Notes under the pieces: generated by a model
What the model was told of the DNA's origin: nothing
What the model saw: only the letters and a program-made list of their open reading frames with translations
Databases searched by the model: none
Shown here: positions 44,076-53,020 of the stretch, in pieces
Layout: each line of letters begins with the position of its first letter
How positions within the stretch are numbered: position 1 is the first letter of the stretch
Origin: Streptomyces fructofermentans
GTDB lineage: Bacteria; Actinomycetota; Actinomycetes; Streptomycetales; Streptomycetaceae
Length of the DNA stretch: 64,000 nucleotides
Direction of reading: 5' to 3'
NCBI RefSeq assembly: GCF_014651055.1
Contig: NZ_BMWD01000005.1
Coordinates: 1-64,000, forward strand
Position numbers and translations under genes: made by a program

Positions 44076-45512
44076 TCAACGCCCCAGCAGCACCCGGCGC
44101 GTGGCGCGCGCCAGCCGGGCGGCCGGGGAGTGGGACAGGGGCGCGGGTCCGGAGCGCTCCAGCCACCAGTCGCGCAGCGCGCGCCGCGTGCCGGCGTCCT
44201 CGACGCGCCCTTCGAGCAGCAGGTGTTCCGCGAAGTCCAGGGCGTCCCGCCGGTACCCGTCGCCCATCGGGTGCCCGTGCGCGTACGCGAGGAAGGCCCT
44301 CCGGTAGGCGCCCGCCAGGATCACCGGCAGTTCCGGCGCGACCTTGGCCACGACGTCGGCCCGCTTGCCCGCCAGCGCCCGGGCCTGGACGGCGAGCCTG
44401 GCGCCGTCGAAGCCCTCGGGCACCGGGGTGCCGGCGACGAGCGCCGACAGCAGGGCCGCCTGCGCGAGCGCGAGCCTCTGACGGGCGGGTCCGTCCGGGA
44501 CCGGGGTCCCGGGCACCTCCCCGTCGTCCGGCTCCGACCGCTCCGCCGGGGCGGACGCCGCTTCTCCGCCCTCAACCGGCCGGTCCGCGGAGGCGGGAGC
44601 GGGCGCCCGCCCGGAGACGGGGAGGGTGCCGGGGGCGGAGACGGAGACGGGCGCGGCTGCCCGCGCGGTGCGGGGCGTGGGCGCGGACCGCCCGACCGTC
44701 TCCCGTATCGCGTCGAGCTCCCGGGCCAGTTCGGCCGGCTCGGGGAAGTTCTCGTCGCGCTCCAGCAGGACGCCGGGAGGACGCACCCGCGAGCACAGGT
44801 CGGCGAGCACGTCGAGCACGGCCGGGGGGACGGGATGGGCGTGGCTGTCGTGCCAGACGCCGTCGCGCTCGAAACCGCCCGCGACATGGACGTACGCGAT
44901 GGCCTCGACGGGCAGTTCCCCGAGCGCCTTCGCCGGGTCCTCGCCGCGGTTGACGTGGTTGGTGTGCAGGTTGGCCACGTCGACGAGGAGGCGTACGCCG
45001 GTGCGGTCGACCAGGTCGTACAGGAACTGTCCCTCGGTCATCTCCTCGCCGGGCCAGGAGATCAGGGCGGCGATGTTCTCCACCGCCAGCGGCACGGGGA
45101 GCGCGTCCTGGGCGACGCGGACGTTCTCGCACAGGACGTCGAGGGCGTCCCGGGTGCGGGGGACGGGCAGCAGGTGCCCGGCCTCCAGCAGCGGGGAGGC
45201 GGTGAGGGGGCCTCCCGCGCGGACGAAGGCGATGTGCTCGGTGACGAGCGGGGAGCCGAGCGCCTCGGCGCGGGCGGCCAGTTCGGCGAGCCGCCCCGCG
45301 TCGGGCCGGTCCGCGCCGCCGAGCCCGAGCGAGACCCCGTGCGGCACCACCGTGACCCCCCGCTCGCGCAGCCGCACCAGCGATTCGGGGAGGTGCCCCG
45401 GGCACACGTTCTCCGCCACGGCCTCGACCCAGTCGATGCCGGACAGCCGCTCCACGGCTTCGGCGATCTCCGGCCGCCACCCGATCCCCGTACCCAGTCG
45501 CTTCATCGTCAT
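44076..45512 (-). CDS. DUF692 (MNIO-type) iron enzyme fused to SCO6045-like domain
   Basis: A 478-residue fusion. Residues 1-275 are a DUF692 TIM barrel, the family now called multinuclear non-heme iron-dependent oxidative enzymes (MbnB, TglH, ChrH), which modify peptide residues, often cysteines. Candidate metal ligands: [57 protein letters not shown]. After an A/P-rich linker (about 275-350), residues 355-478 ([52 protein letters not shown]) resemble what databases name 'SCO6045 family'. That domain may act as partner or substrate-binding module. ATG at 45512 with AAGGAGG upstream. Substrate unknown. Confidence 0.82.
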   Translation of the reverse strand: MTMKRLGTGIGWRPEIAEAVERLSGIDWVEAVAENVCPGHLPESLVRLRERGVTVVPHGVSLGLGGADRPDAGRLAELAARAEALGSPLVTEHIAFVRAGGPLTASPLLEAGHLLPVPRTRDALDVLCENVRVAQDALPVPLAVENIAALISWPGEEMTEGQFLYDLVDRTGVRLLVDVANLHTNHVNRGEDPAKALGELPVEAIAYVHVAGGFERDGVWHDSHAHPVPPAVLDVLADLCSRVRPPGVLLERDENFPEPAELARELDAIRETVGRSAPTPRTARAAAPVSVSAPGTLPVSGRAPAPASADRPVEGGEAASAPAERSEPDDGEVPGTPVPDGPARQRLALAQAALLSALVAGTPVPEGFDGARLAVQARALAGKRADVVAKVAPELPVILAGAYRRAFLAYAHGHPMGDGYRRDALDFAEHLLLEGRVEDAGTRRALRDWWLERSGPAPLSHSPAARLARATRRVLLGR

Positions 45513-45677
45513 CGTCCCCCTCCTTCGTCACGCCCGTACCAGGACCGTGTGTCGACTTCCGCGACGGACCTGACTTCCGGCGTGCCGGGGTCATGGCCCC
45601 GGCGAGCGGGGCCGAACCCCACGGCGGGGAGTTTCAGAGCAACATTTGAGGTTCGGCGCGGGTGGCGGCCGGTCCTG

Positions 45678-46475
45678 CTACTGCTCGGCCGGCGGCGCCT
45701 CCGGGTCCTCCGGCTCGGGGCGGCCCGTGTTCACCGTGCCGGGCGCTCCGGGGGAGGGCCTCGACGTGGTGCCGATGTCGCCCGACGGCGTCAGGGCCGG
45801 CGCCTCGGGCGGGGAGACCCCGGCCGCGGGCGGCGGCGGACCGGTCGGGCTGGCCGTCGTGCCGGCGACCGAGTCGTTCGCGATGGCCTCGAAGTCGACC
45901 TCGCCGGTCTTCTCCAGCACCGTGATGTGGTCCAGCACGGTCTGGTTGGCGTCCGAGGCGAGCTGGCGCACCAGCGAGTTGCGCGTCTGGTTCCGCACCG
46001 CCCCGATCGCCGGGAAGATCTTGCCGTGCGCGGACCTCAGGAGGTTCGCCCACGTCTTGGCGTACTCCTTGCCCGTGCCCGCGGCGGTCATCTGGTTCAG
46101 CCAGCCCTGCTGCTGCTCGTTGGGCTGGTTGGGCAGTTCGACGCCCAGGTCCCGGGCGACGACCCGGACGCGCTTGTCGAGGTCGGTGTGCCCGACGATG
46201 AGGTGGTCGGCCGCCTCCTTCATCGCGCCGGAGGGAGCCCGCTCCAGGGCCTGCTGGGCGGCCGGCAGCTCCCAGAGCCCGGCCAGGCGCACCCGCACGA
46301 TCAGGTCGCGGTCGGAGGCGGTCAGCGGCCCCCAGCGCGTCGGCACCGTCCCGGCCGCGAGATTCGCCGGCCCCGTGCCCGCGCGGTCGGTGTACGACCA
46401 CACGGGGAACGCGAGCGCGCCGAGTGTGCCGACGAGTGCCACGATGACGAGGGCCGTACCGTTGATACGCCGCAA
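45678..46475 (-). CDS. DUF4142 protein, membrane-anchored (copy B)
   Basis: A 265-residue paralogue of the protein at 42891-43685: N-terminal hydrophobic helix (TALVIVALVGTLGALAFPVW), DUF4142 helical domain (DRDLIVRVRLAGLWELPAAQQALERAP, LGVELPNQPNEQQQGWLNQM, HGKIFPAIGAVRNQTRNSLV), then a Pro-rich tail. The start is a TTG at 46475 with GGGAGG six bases upstream. It lies first in the leftward block, before the DUF692 gene. Role unknown. Confidence 0.8.
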   Translation of the reverse strand: MRRINGTALVIVALVGTLGALAFPVWSYTDRAGTGPANLAAGTVPTRWGPLTASDRDLIVRVRLAGLWELPAAQQALERAPSGAMKEAADHLIVGHTDLDKRVRVVARDLGVELPNQPNEQQQGWLNQMTAAGTGKEYAKTWANLLRSAHGKIFPAIGAVRNQTRNSLVRQLASDANQTVLDHITVLEKTGEVDFEAIANDSVAGTTASPTGPPPPAAGVSPPEAPALTPSGDIGTTSRPSPGAPGTVNTGRPEPEDPEAPPAEQ

Positions 46476-46673
46476 AAGAGCCTCCCGGGGAAAACCAACT
46501 GGTCGTTGGGAACCTGTGCTTGGCCAGCGCCAGGAGATACGTAGGGTACGGCCGGGATGTTCAATGCCCGACGTGGGGTGTTCGAGAAAGCCGTCCTCGG
46601 GGTACCGGTCCCGCGCGCACGGCGTCCCGGACGGCGGACGCGGCGGTTCCGCACCCGTGGCCCGAGGGGTCCG

Positions 46674-47429
46674 TCAGGAGGCGACGCGGCGCAGCGCCGG
46701 ATGGTCGGCGACCACCGTGCACGAGCCCGGCGCGATCTCCGTGAAGCCCGCGTCCCGCACCAGGGGCAGGCCGCTCGCGACGAGCCGGGCCCACCGCTCG
46801 GGGGCGGCCGTCCGCACGGCGAGCGGGTAACCGGCCCCGCGCCATTCGGCGCGGTCCCGGTCCGACAGCTCCCACCAGGCCAGTTGCGCGCCGTGGCCCG
46901 CCTGCGCCATCGCCTTGCCCGCCGACATCTCCAGGTCCGGGCTCAGCCAGAGCACCGGCGTGCCGGGGCCGGGGGCCGCCGGCGGTTCCGGGTCGTCGAG
47001 GTCCGTGCCGGAGACCTGGAGCCGGGCCAGGTCCTTGGGCCATCCGTCCAGGGGGACCGGCGGGAAGACGCGGACCTCGGCCGTGCCGCCCGTGACCGTG
47101 ATGCCCTCCAGGGCCTCGGCCCGCCGCCACTCGGCGCCGCGCGCCCGCCGGACCACCTTGCGGATCCTGGCGTCCTGCCAGTCGCGCACAGCCTGCGCCC
47201 ACACCCCGTCCCCGAGGGACCGCTCGTCGCCGAGCAGCACGAGCACGGCCCGGGCGGCGGTCTCCAGGGCGTCCGTACGCGCCGGGGGTCCGGCCCGTTC
47301 GATGCGGGCGACCAGCGGCAGCACGAACTGTGGTGCCTCGTCGCGGGCGGTCCGCTCGTGCCGGAAGGGGCTGTCCTCCGGGCCGTCCCCGGGGCCGGCC
47401 GCGGGGGCGGTCGTCTCGTCACTGCTCAC
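46674..47429 (-). CDS. Peptidyl-tRNA hydrolase PTH2-like protein
   Basis: A 251-residue protein whose C-terminal 120 residues match the PTH2 (Bit1-like) fold: LWLSPDLEMSAGKAMAQAGHGAQLAWW carries the family's K/H-containing helix (near residues 155-181), then YPLAVRTA and GFTEIAPGSCTVVADHPA. The N-terminal half (LPLVARIERAGPPARTDALETAARAVLVLLGDE and onward) is actinobacterial-specific. It may hydrolyse peptidyl-tRNA or be a divergent relative. GTG start at 47429; CAGACT lies six bases upstream and no ribosome-binding site is visible. Confidence 0.75.
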   Translation of the reverse strand: MSSDETTAPAAGPGDGPEDSPFRHERTARDEAPQFVLPLVARIERAGPPARTDALETAARAVLVLLGDERSLGDGVWAQAVRDWQDARIRKVVRRARGAEWRRAEALEGITVTGGTAEVRVFPPVPLDGWPKDLARLQVSGTDLDDPEPPAAPGPGTPVLWLSPDLEMSAGKAMAQAGHGAQLAWWELSDRDRAEWRGAGYPLAVRTAAPERWARLVASGLPLVRDAGFTEIAPGSCTVVADHPALRRVAS

Positions 47430-47470
47430 CCGTCCAGTCTGCCAGGCGGAAGATCGGCTTCGCCGACCGG

Positions 47471-47716
47471 TCAGCCGGAGCAGGCCGTGCGCTGCGCCTC
47501 CTGCCACTCGCACACGGGGCACAGCGTGACCCCCCGGTGGGACTCGGGGTGCTCGGTGGGCCTGCGGCACAGCACGCACTCGGCGAAGGGCGGTCCGCCG
47601 TCCGCGCCGTCCCCCGCCCGCACCCCCTCGGCCCGCGCGTCCCGGGCCTCCGCCGCTCCGGGGGCCGCCGCGGCAGCCCGGGCCGCGCTGTCGTCGGTGC
47701 CGCAGTACTCGCTCAT
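47471..47716 (-). CDS. Small zinc-ribbon-like protein
   Basis: An 81-residue protein with an Ala-rich N-terminal half and a C-terminal double-CxxC motif: ECVLCRRPTEHPESHRGVTLCPVCEWQEAQ in two parts, CVLC and CPVC, which would bind one zinc. The ATG overlaps the stop of the upstream deacetylase gene (ATGA). Function unknown. Confidence 0.7.
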   Translation of the reverse strand: MSEYCGTDDSAARAAAAAPGAAEARDARAEGVRAGDGADGGPPFAECVLCRRPTEHPESHRGVTLCPVCEWQEAQRTACSG

Positions 47717-48561
47717 GGGACCAGCGTAGGCCGCCGGTGCGAGGCCCCGATCAGCTCCGAGACCCGCACGAAGCGGTACCCGCGCTCACGCAGCCGCGGA
47801 ACGACGGCCCGTACGGCCCGCTCGGTGGCCGGAGCGGCACTGCGCGTGCAGTGCATGACCACCACCGAGCCCGGCCGCACACCGTCCAGCACGTCCCTGG
47901 CCACGGCGTCCGCGTCGGTCGCGAACGCGTCGCCGCTCACCACGTCCCACTGCACCGCCGTCACCCCCGCCGCGCTCAGCGCGCGCAGCGCGCGCCGGTC
48001 GTAACACCCGCCGGGGAAGCGGAAGTACGGCATGACCCGCCGCACGCCCACCCTGCGGAACGCGTCGAAGGCGCGCTCCACGTCCGCCCGCATCCGGGCC
48101 CCGGGGATCGTCGGCAGCCCGTAGCAGTCGGCCGTGAACGCGTGGTGGCTGTAGGAGTGGTTCGCGACCTCGAAGAGCGGATCGCTCCCGATGGACCGGG
48201 CCTGCGCCGGGTACTCCTCCGCCCAGCGGCCGGTCATGAACACCGTGGCGGGAACCCTGAGCCGGCGCAGGGTGGCGACGAGTCGCGGGTTGTCGAAGCG
48301 CTCCCCGGCAGCCGCCCGGGGGCCCTGGTCGGCGGTCATGTCGGCGTCGAAGGTGAGGGCGACGGTCCGGTCGCCCGTCCGGGGCGCGTTCCTGAAGACC
48401 GGGGTGACCCCGGCGGGGCCGGGGGCGAGGGTGGGCGGCCCGGACGCGGTGGCGGGCACCGGCTCGGGGCGCGCGGCACGGGGGGTGCCGGGCGCGCCGC
48501 AGGCGGTGAGGGCGGCACCCAGTACACAGGCGAGGGTGACACTCCGTACGAAGATGTTCAC
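47713..48561 (-). CDS. Lipoprotein polysaccharide deacetylase (NodB fold, CE4)
   Basis: A 282-residue CE4-family deacetylase. The signal peptide ends in LTAC (Cys21), so it is a lipoprotein facing the cell wall. NodB motifs: TFDADMT (residues 69-75, motif 1), HSYSH (motif 2, metal His pair, near 135), YFRFPGG (motif 3, near 178) and VVMHC near the C-terminus. Probable substrates are peptidoglycan GlcNAc/MurNAc or chitin oligomers. The GTG start has TAACGT exactly six bases upstream (48568-48573), a strong leaderless pattern. It is coupled to the downstream zinc-ribbon gene. Confidence 0.87.
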   Translation of the reverse strand: MNIFVRSVTLACVLGAALTACGAPGTPRAARPEPVPATASGPPTLAPGPAGVTPVFRNAPRTGDRTVALTFDADMTADQGPRAAAGERFDNPRLVATLRRLRVPATVFMTGRWAEEYPAQARSIGSDPLFEVANHSYSHHAFTADCYGLPTIPGARMRADVERAFDAFRRVGVRRVMPYFRFPGGCYDRRALRALSAAGVTAVQWDVVSGDAFATDADAVARDVLDGVRPGSVVVMHCTRSAAPATERAVRAVVPRLRERGYRFVRVSELIGASHRRPTLVP

Positions 48562-48606
48562 CGGCTGACGTTAACCGGATCGGTAGGAATATCCGGTTAT
48601 GTCCTT

Positions 48607-48641
48607 CGGGTGTCGGGTGTCGGGTGTCGGGTGTCGGGTCC
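48607..48641. repeat. Heptamer tandem repeat (CGGGTGT)
   Basis: Four perfect CGGGTGT copies (48607-48634) followed by CGGGTCC. Similar units recur at 48672-48688. It is non-coding, between the deacetylase start and the PhoX gene 3' end. Confidence 0.8.
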
Positions 48642-48719
48642 TCGGGGTCGGGGGCGGGGTCGGGGTCGGATCGGGTGTCGGGTGCCGGAGTGCCGAGGGC
48701 GGGGCGCGGCCGACCCTCC

Positions 48720-48761
48720 CGGAACCGTTCCGGGGGCGCCGGCCGCCCCGGAACGGTTCCG
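48720..48761 (-). terminator. Terminator after the PhoX-family gene
   Basis: CGGAACCGTTCCGGGGGCG (48720-48738) pairs with CGCCCCGGAACGGTTCCG (48744-48761), leaving one bulged G and a 5-nt loop. It lies 37 nt after the leftward PhoX-type stop codon. Each arm contains a smaller GGAACSGTTCC palindrome. Confidence 0.65.
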
Positions 48762-48797
48762 GGACGGCGCGGGGCGGCCTCCCGCGGCAGCGGCGGG

Positions 48798-50174
48798 CTA
48801 CTTCCGCCAGGGGCCCGTCACGGCGAACGTCGTCCCCGGGGTGTAGCAGTTCACGTACATCGTCCGGTGGTCGGGCGAGAAGGTGACGCCCGCGAACTCG
48901 CCCCACTCCGGTGCTTCCGGGGTGCCGATGTTCTGACGGTTGCGGGCCATGGCGTACACCTCGCCCCGCCGCGTCACGCCGTACACGTGCTGGGCGCCCT
49001 CGCCGTCCTCGCAGACCATCAGGCCGCCGCCGGAGGCGAGGCAGATGTTGTCGGGGGACTCGCCGGGCAGTTGGACGTCGGTGTCGGGACCGAAGACGAT
49101 CACCAGGGTGAGCCGCCGGGACGACGGGTCGTACCGCCAGATCTGCCCGAAGTGCGTGGCCGCCGAGCCCTCGCTGCTGTGGGCGAACGAGGACACGAAG
49201 TACACGCACGTGCCGCCCCAGTAGCAGCCCTCCAGCTTCTGCGCGTGGGTGATGCCCCGACTGCCGAAGTCCTGGAGGCGGATGGGTGTTTCGACGGCGA
49301 GCGGGTCCGGCACGTCGACCCATTCGACGCGGTCGAAGGTGGCGCCCGTCTCCTGGATCGAGGAGAGGTCGGGCACGCCCGGTACGCGCATCGCCTGGAG
49401 CCGGCCGCCCGCGCGGAGCGAACCGGGCCCGCCCTCCGGCTTGTTGGGGAGGAAGCGGTAGAAGAGCCCGAAGGGCTTGAGGAAGGCGTCCTCGGTCTCG
49501 TAGACGACGCCGCGCCGCGGATCGACGGCGACGGCCTCGTGCTGGAAGCGCCCCATCGCGGTCAGCGGGACGGCCCCGCTGCGGCGCGGGTCCGCTCCGT
49601 CGACCTCGAAGACGAAGCCGTGGTCCTTGGTGTAGCCGTTCGTCCCGGCCTTGTCCTCGGTCTCCTCGCAGGTGAGCCAGGTGCCCCAAGGGGTGGGCCC
49701 TCCCGCGCAGTTGACGGCGGTGCCAGCGATCGCGACCCGCTCGCCGACGACGTTCCCGCGCGCGTCCAGGGTCAGCGCCGTACAGCCGCCCTTGCCGGCC
49801 GGGTCGTACGTCAGGCCCTCGACGGTCGGGACGGGAATCCGCCCGGTGTTGCGGTTCTCGTGGTTGCGGACCAGGTGGACCCGGCCGTGTCTGCCCTGGA
49901 AGGCCGCCATGCCGTCGTGGTTGCTGGGCACCCGGCCCTCGCCGGAGAGCAGCGGGTCGCCCTCGCGGGACAGCACCCGGTAGCGGAATCCCCTCGGCAG
50001 GTCCAGCAGTCCGGCCGGGTCGGGGACCAGCGGGCCGTACCCGTGGTGTCCCAGCGCGGCGGCCGTGCCGGTGAACAGTTCCGACAGGGCTCCGGTGAAG
50101 GCGATGCCCGCTCCCAGGGCTCCGGAGCGGGCCAGTACTTCGCGTCGTGTCGCGGGCAGTCGTGTGTCGGACAT
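48798..50174 (-). CDS. PhoX/DUF839-family Tat-exported phosphatase-like protein
   Basis: A 458-residue protein of the DUF839 (PhoX) family. A Tat signal is present (TRREVLARSGALGAGIAFTGALS, residues 8-30), so it is folded and cofactor-loaded before export. Family blocks: VPSNHDGMAAF, VRNHENR, GGPTPWGTWLTCEET (near 165-180), GRFQHEAVAVDP and GESPDNICLASGGGLMVCED. PhoX enzymes are calcium/iron alkaline phosphatases; this protein may be one, but I cannot verify every metal ligand. ATG at 50174 with AGGAAGGG upstream. Confidence 0.83.
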   Translation of the reverse strand: MSDTRLPATRREVLARSGALGAGIAFTGALSELFTGTAAALGHHGYGPLVPDPAGLLDLPRGFRYRVLSREGDPLLSGEGRVPSNHDGMAAFQGRHGRVHLVRNHENRNTGRIPVPTVEGLTYDPAGKGGCTALTLDARGNVVGERVAIAGTAVNCAGGPTPWGTWLTCEETEDKAGTNGYTKDHGFVFEVDGADPRRSGAVPLTAMGRFQHEAVAVDPRRGVVYETEDAFLKPFGLFYRFLPNKPEGGPGSLRAGGRLQAMRVPGVPDLSSIQETGATFDRVEWVDVPDPLAVETPIRLQDFGSRGITHAQKLEGCYWGGTCVYFVSSFAHSSEGSAATHFGQIWRYDPSSRRLTLVIVFGPDTDVQLPGESPDNICLASGGGLMVCEDGEGAQHVYGVTRRGEVYAMARNRQNIGTPEAPEWGEFAGVTFSPDHRTMYVNCYTPGTTFAVTGPWRK

Positions 50175-50270
50175 GGGGCAACCCTTCCTGTTGGCGGACA
50201 GGAGAACGTGACCCGCTTGTGTGTATCACGCACTTCGGGACACGTGAACCACACGCGTCGCGTGGCGTTC

Positions 50271-51176
50271 TCACGCACCGTCGGACGACCCGGATGGCGG
50301 GGAAGCCGGATCCCGGCCGGACGGCCCGCCCCGCGAAGGGGGTGCCTGGCCCCCGTCGGCCGTGCCGTACGGCGCCGACGGGCCCGCCCCGGGCGGCTGC
50401 TGGGGCTGTGCGGCCGGCTGCTGGGCGCGTTCCAGGAACCGCAGCAGTTCCACCGGGAAGGGCAGTACGAGGGTGGAGTTCTTCTCGGCGGCGACCGCCA
50501 CCACGGTCTGGAGCAGCCGCAGTTGGAGCGCGGCGGGCTGCTCCGACATCACTCCGGCGGCCTCGGCCAGCTTTTTCGACGCCTGCAGTTCCGCGTCCGC
50601 GTTGATGACCCTGGCCCGCCGCTCACGGTCGGCCTCGGCCTGCCGGGCCATCGAGCGCTTCATCGCGTCCGGCAGGGACACGTCCTTGATCTCCACCCGG
50701 TCGATCTGGACGCCCCAGCCCACCGCGGGGCTGTCGATCATCAACTCCAGGCCCTGGTTGAGCTTCTCCCGGTCCGACAGCAGGTCGTCGAGATCGCTCT
50801 TGCCGATGATCGAGCGCAGCGAGGTCTGCGCCATCTGCGAGACGGCGAACCGGTAGTCCTCGACCTGGATGAGCGCGTTCACCGGATCGACCACCCTGAA
50901 GTAGACGACCGCGTCGACGCGCACCGTGACGTTGTCCCGGGTGATCCCCTCCTGGGCGGGCACCGGCAGCGTGACGATCTGCATGTTCACCGTGCGCAGC
51001 CGGTCGATGCCGGGGACGACCAGGGTGAAGCCCGGTTCGCGCGGGGCGCCCGCCAGCCGCCCCAGCCGCAGTACGACGCCGCGCTCGTACTGCTTGACGA
51101 CCCGGGCCGCCGCCCCCAGGTACACGGCCGCCACGGACGCGGTGGCCGCCGCGGCGATGAGGAGTTCCTCCACCAT
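50271..51176 (-). CDS. SPFH/band 7 (slipin-type) membrane protein
   Basis: A 301-residue stomatin/slipin relative. One N-terminal membrane helix (residues 5-23) is followed by VKQYERGVVLRLGRL, GFTLVVPGIDRLRTVNMQ, the SPFH core (TVRVDAVVYFRVVDPVNAL), and a coiled-coil region rich in A/E/K (REKLNQGLE, ERRARVINADAELQASKKLAEA). The C-terminal 50 residues are Pro/Gln/Gly-rich. It probably organises membrane microdomains or regulates membrane proteases. There is no NfeD gene beside it. Confidence 0.87.
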   Translation of the reverse strand: MVEELLIAAAATASVAAVYLGAAARVVKQYERGVVLRLGRLAGAPREPGFTLVVPGIDRLRTVNMQIVTLPVPAQEGITRDNVTVRVDAVVYFRVVDPVNALIQVEDYRFAVSQMAQTSLRSIIGKSDLDDLLSDREKLNQGLELMIDSPAVGWGVQIDRVEIKDVSLPDAMKRSMARQAEADRERRARVINADAELQASKKLAEAAGVMSEQPAALQLRLLQTVVAVAAEKNSTLVLPFPVELLRFLERAQQPAAQPQQPPGAGPSAPYGTADGGQAPPSRGGPSGRDPASPPSGSSDGA

Positions 51177-51356
51177 GACTGACGACCCCTCTCCGTCGAG
51201 TCGCCGACCCCTTGCCGTGCAGCCGGTTTGTCGTCCCTTTCAACGATATGCCCGGCCCGGGGGCAGGGTCGAACCCCTGGCCGGGGCGGTGGGGTACGGC
51301 GGCCGAGGGGCCGCCGGTGCGCGGGAGCCGGGCCGGCTCCCGCGCACCGGCGGGGG

Positions 51357-52862
51357 TCAGGGCGACATCAGGCGCACGGGCTCGACCCCGCTCGCGCTGT
51401 GCCGCTCCGCCCAGGTCTCCAGCGCCGTACGGCACGCGTGGTCCAGGTGGTGCAGGCCCGAGAGGTCCAGCTCGACCGGACGGTCCTTGGGCAGCGCCTC
51501 CAGGCTGTCCAGTATCTTCGGCAGCCGCAGGAAGGTCGCGTTGCCCGACAGGTACGCCTGCACGGGCCCCGCCCCCTTGTCCGTGACCTCCAACTTGAGG
51601 TGCGAGGACTCCCAGGCCGTCTTGACGATGGCCAGGGCGAGCCCGATCAGGACGCCCTCGAACATGCTCACCGCGACGATGGACACCGCCGTGATCGCCA
51701 GGACCAGTGCCTCGCCCCGGTGTTCGCGCCACAGCGCCGCGATCTGGCGCAGCGGGATCAGCTTCCAGCCCGCGTGCACCAGGACGGCCGCGAGCGCCGG
51801 CAGCGGAATGTACGCGAGCACGCCCGGCAGCAGCGCCGCGAACAGCAGCAGCCACACGCCGTGCAGGACCCGGGACGCCTTGGTCCTGGCGCCCGCCCGC
51901 ACATTGGCCGCGCTGCGGACGATCACCGCGGTCATCGGCAGCGACCCCAGCAGCCCGCTGACCGCGTTGCCCGCGCCCTGCGCCATCAGCTCCTTGTCGT
52001 ACTGGGTGCGCGGCCCGTCGTGCATCCGGTCCACGGCGGCGGCGCTGAACAGCGACTCGGCCGAGGCGATCAGCACGAAGGCCAGCACCGTGCCGAGGAG
52101 GCCCGCGCTCGCGAGTCCGCCGAAGGCCTCCAGGTCCGGCGGGCGGATCGAGTCGAGCAGTCCCCGGACCTCGACGGTCGCCACCGGGAGCCCGAAGGCG
52201 AAGGTCACCAGGGTGGCCAGCGCGACCGCGCCGAGCGCCGCCGGCACGGTACGCGCCTTCCCCGGGAGGCGGTTCCACAGCACGAGGACGGCGACCGTGC
52301 CCGCGCCCAGCGCGGCCGAGGCCGTCGCCGCGGGCGATCCGGCGGTGTCCGCGACCAGTCCCGGCAGTCCGGCCAGCTTGCCGAGGCCGGAGGCGGGGGC
52401 CGGGGCGCCCGCCACCGAGTAGAGCTGTCCCGCGATCAGGACGAGCCCGATCCCGGCCAGCATGCCCTCGACGACGGCCACCGAGATCGCCCGGAAGTAG
52501 CGCCCCAGGCGGAGGGCGCCCATCGCGAGCTGGACGAGTCCGGTGGCCAGCACGATGACACCGAGCGCGGGAAGCCCGTACGCGCGCACGGCTTCGAGGA
52601 CCAGCACGGTCAGTCCCGCGGCCGGACCCGACACCTGGAGGCTGCTGCCGGGCAGCAGCCCGGCGACCAGTCCGCCCACGATGCCGGTGACCAGGCCGAG
52701 TTCGGCGGGCACGCCCGACGCCACGGCGACGCCCACGCACAGGGGCAGGGCGACGAGGAAGACGACGAGCGAGGCGGCGAGGTCCTGCCGGAGCCGGACG
52801 GACCTGCCGCGGCCCCGCTTCGGGGTCCCGTCGTCCGGCGCGGGGCCCGTCACCCCGCTCAC
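51357..52862 (-). CDS. SulP-family anion transporter with STAS domain
   Basis: A 501-residue SulP/SLC26-type transporter for sulfate, bicarbonate or similar anions. About 10-12 membrane helices follow the amphipathic start RLRQDLAASLVVFLVALPLCVGVAVASG, with LPGSSLQVSGPAAGLTVLVL as the family signature and ASAESLFSAAAVDRMHDG in the middle. A C-terminal STAS domain occupies about residues 430-500 (VELDLSGLHHLDHACRTAL). Start set at the GTG at 52862, which overlaps the stop of a 53-codon upstream reading frame (GTGA); upstream in-frame ATGs (52997, 53084) have no ribosome-binding site and give a disordered Arg/Pro tail. The anion is not predictable. Confidence 0.8.
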   Translation of the reverse strand: MSGVTGPAPDDGTPKRGRGRSVRLRQDLAASLVVFLVALPLCVGVAVASGVPAELGLVTGIVGGLVAGLLPGSSLQVSGPAAGLTVLVLEAVRAYGLPALGVIVLATGLVQLAMGALRLGRYFRAISVAVVEGMLAGIGLVLIAGQLYSVAGAPAPASGLGKLAGLPGLVADTAGSPAATASAALGAGTVAVLVLWNRLPGKARTVPAALGAVALATLVTFAFGLPVATVEVRGLLDSIRPPDLEAFGGLASAGLLGTVLAFVLIASAESLFSAAAVDRMHDGPRTQYDKELMAQGAGNAVSGLLGSLPMTAVIVRSAANVRAGARTKASRVLHGVWLLLFAALLPGVLAYIPLPALAAVLVHAGWKLIPLRQIAALWREHRGEALVLAITAVSIVAVSMFEGVLIGLALAIVKTAWESSHLKLEVTDKGAGPVQAYLSGNATFLRLPKILDSLEALPKDRPVELDLSGLHHLDHACRTALETWAERHSASGVEPVRLMSP

Positions 52863-53020
52863 CGCGCCCGGAAGGGGTCGGGCCGTCCGTGGCCCGCCCG
52901 CACGGCACCGGCGCGGACTCCGCGCGGGCGGGCGGGAGGGGGCGACATGGGCGGGGGGACGTGGGCGCGGGCGGCGGGCCGCCCGCGAAGAAGGCATGAG
53001 TGATCGACGAGGTGTCGCAT
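52859..53020 (-). CDS. Upstream mini-gene (53 codons) coupled to the SulP gene
   Basis: An ATG at 53020 is preceded by a perfect AGGAGG (53029-53034) at 8-nt spacing. The frame runs 53 codons without a stop and ends TGA overlapping the SulP GTG start by 4 nt. The product begins MRHLVDHSCLLRGR and is then Arg/Pro/Ala-rich with one cysteine. The SulP gene itself has no ribosome-binding site, so this frame probably feeds ribosomes into it. It may be a regulatory leader peptide; it could also be only a translational ramp. Confidence 0.55.
   Translation of the reverse strand: MRHLVDHSCLLRGRPAARAHVPPPMSPPPARPRGVRAGAVRAGHGRPDPFRAR

Noticed and set aside
48607-48688. CRISPR-like array
   Set aside because: The units are 7 bp with no spacers, so it is a simple tandem repeat.
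50207-50249. PHO boxes upstream of the PhoX-family gene
   Set aside because: Only isolated GTTCACG and GGTCACG half-sites are present, not direct repeats at 11-bp spacing as PhoP needs.
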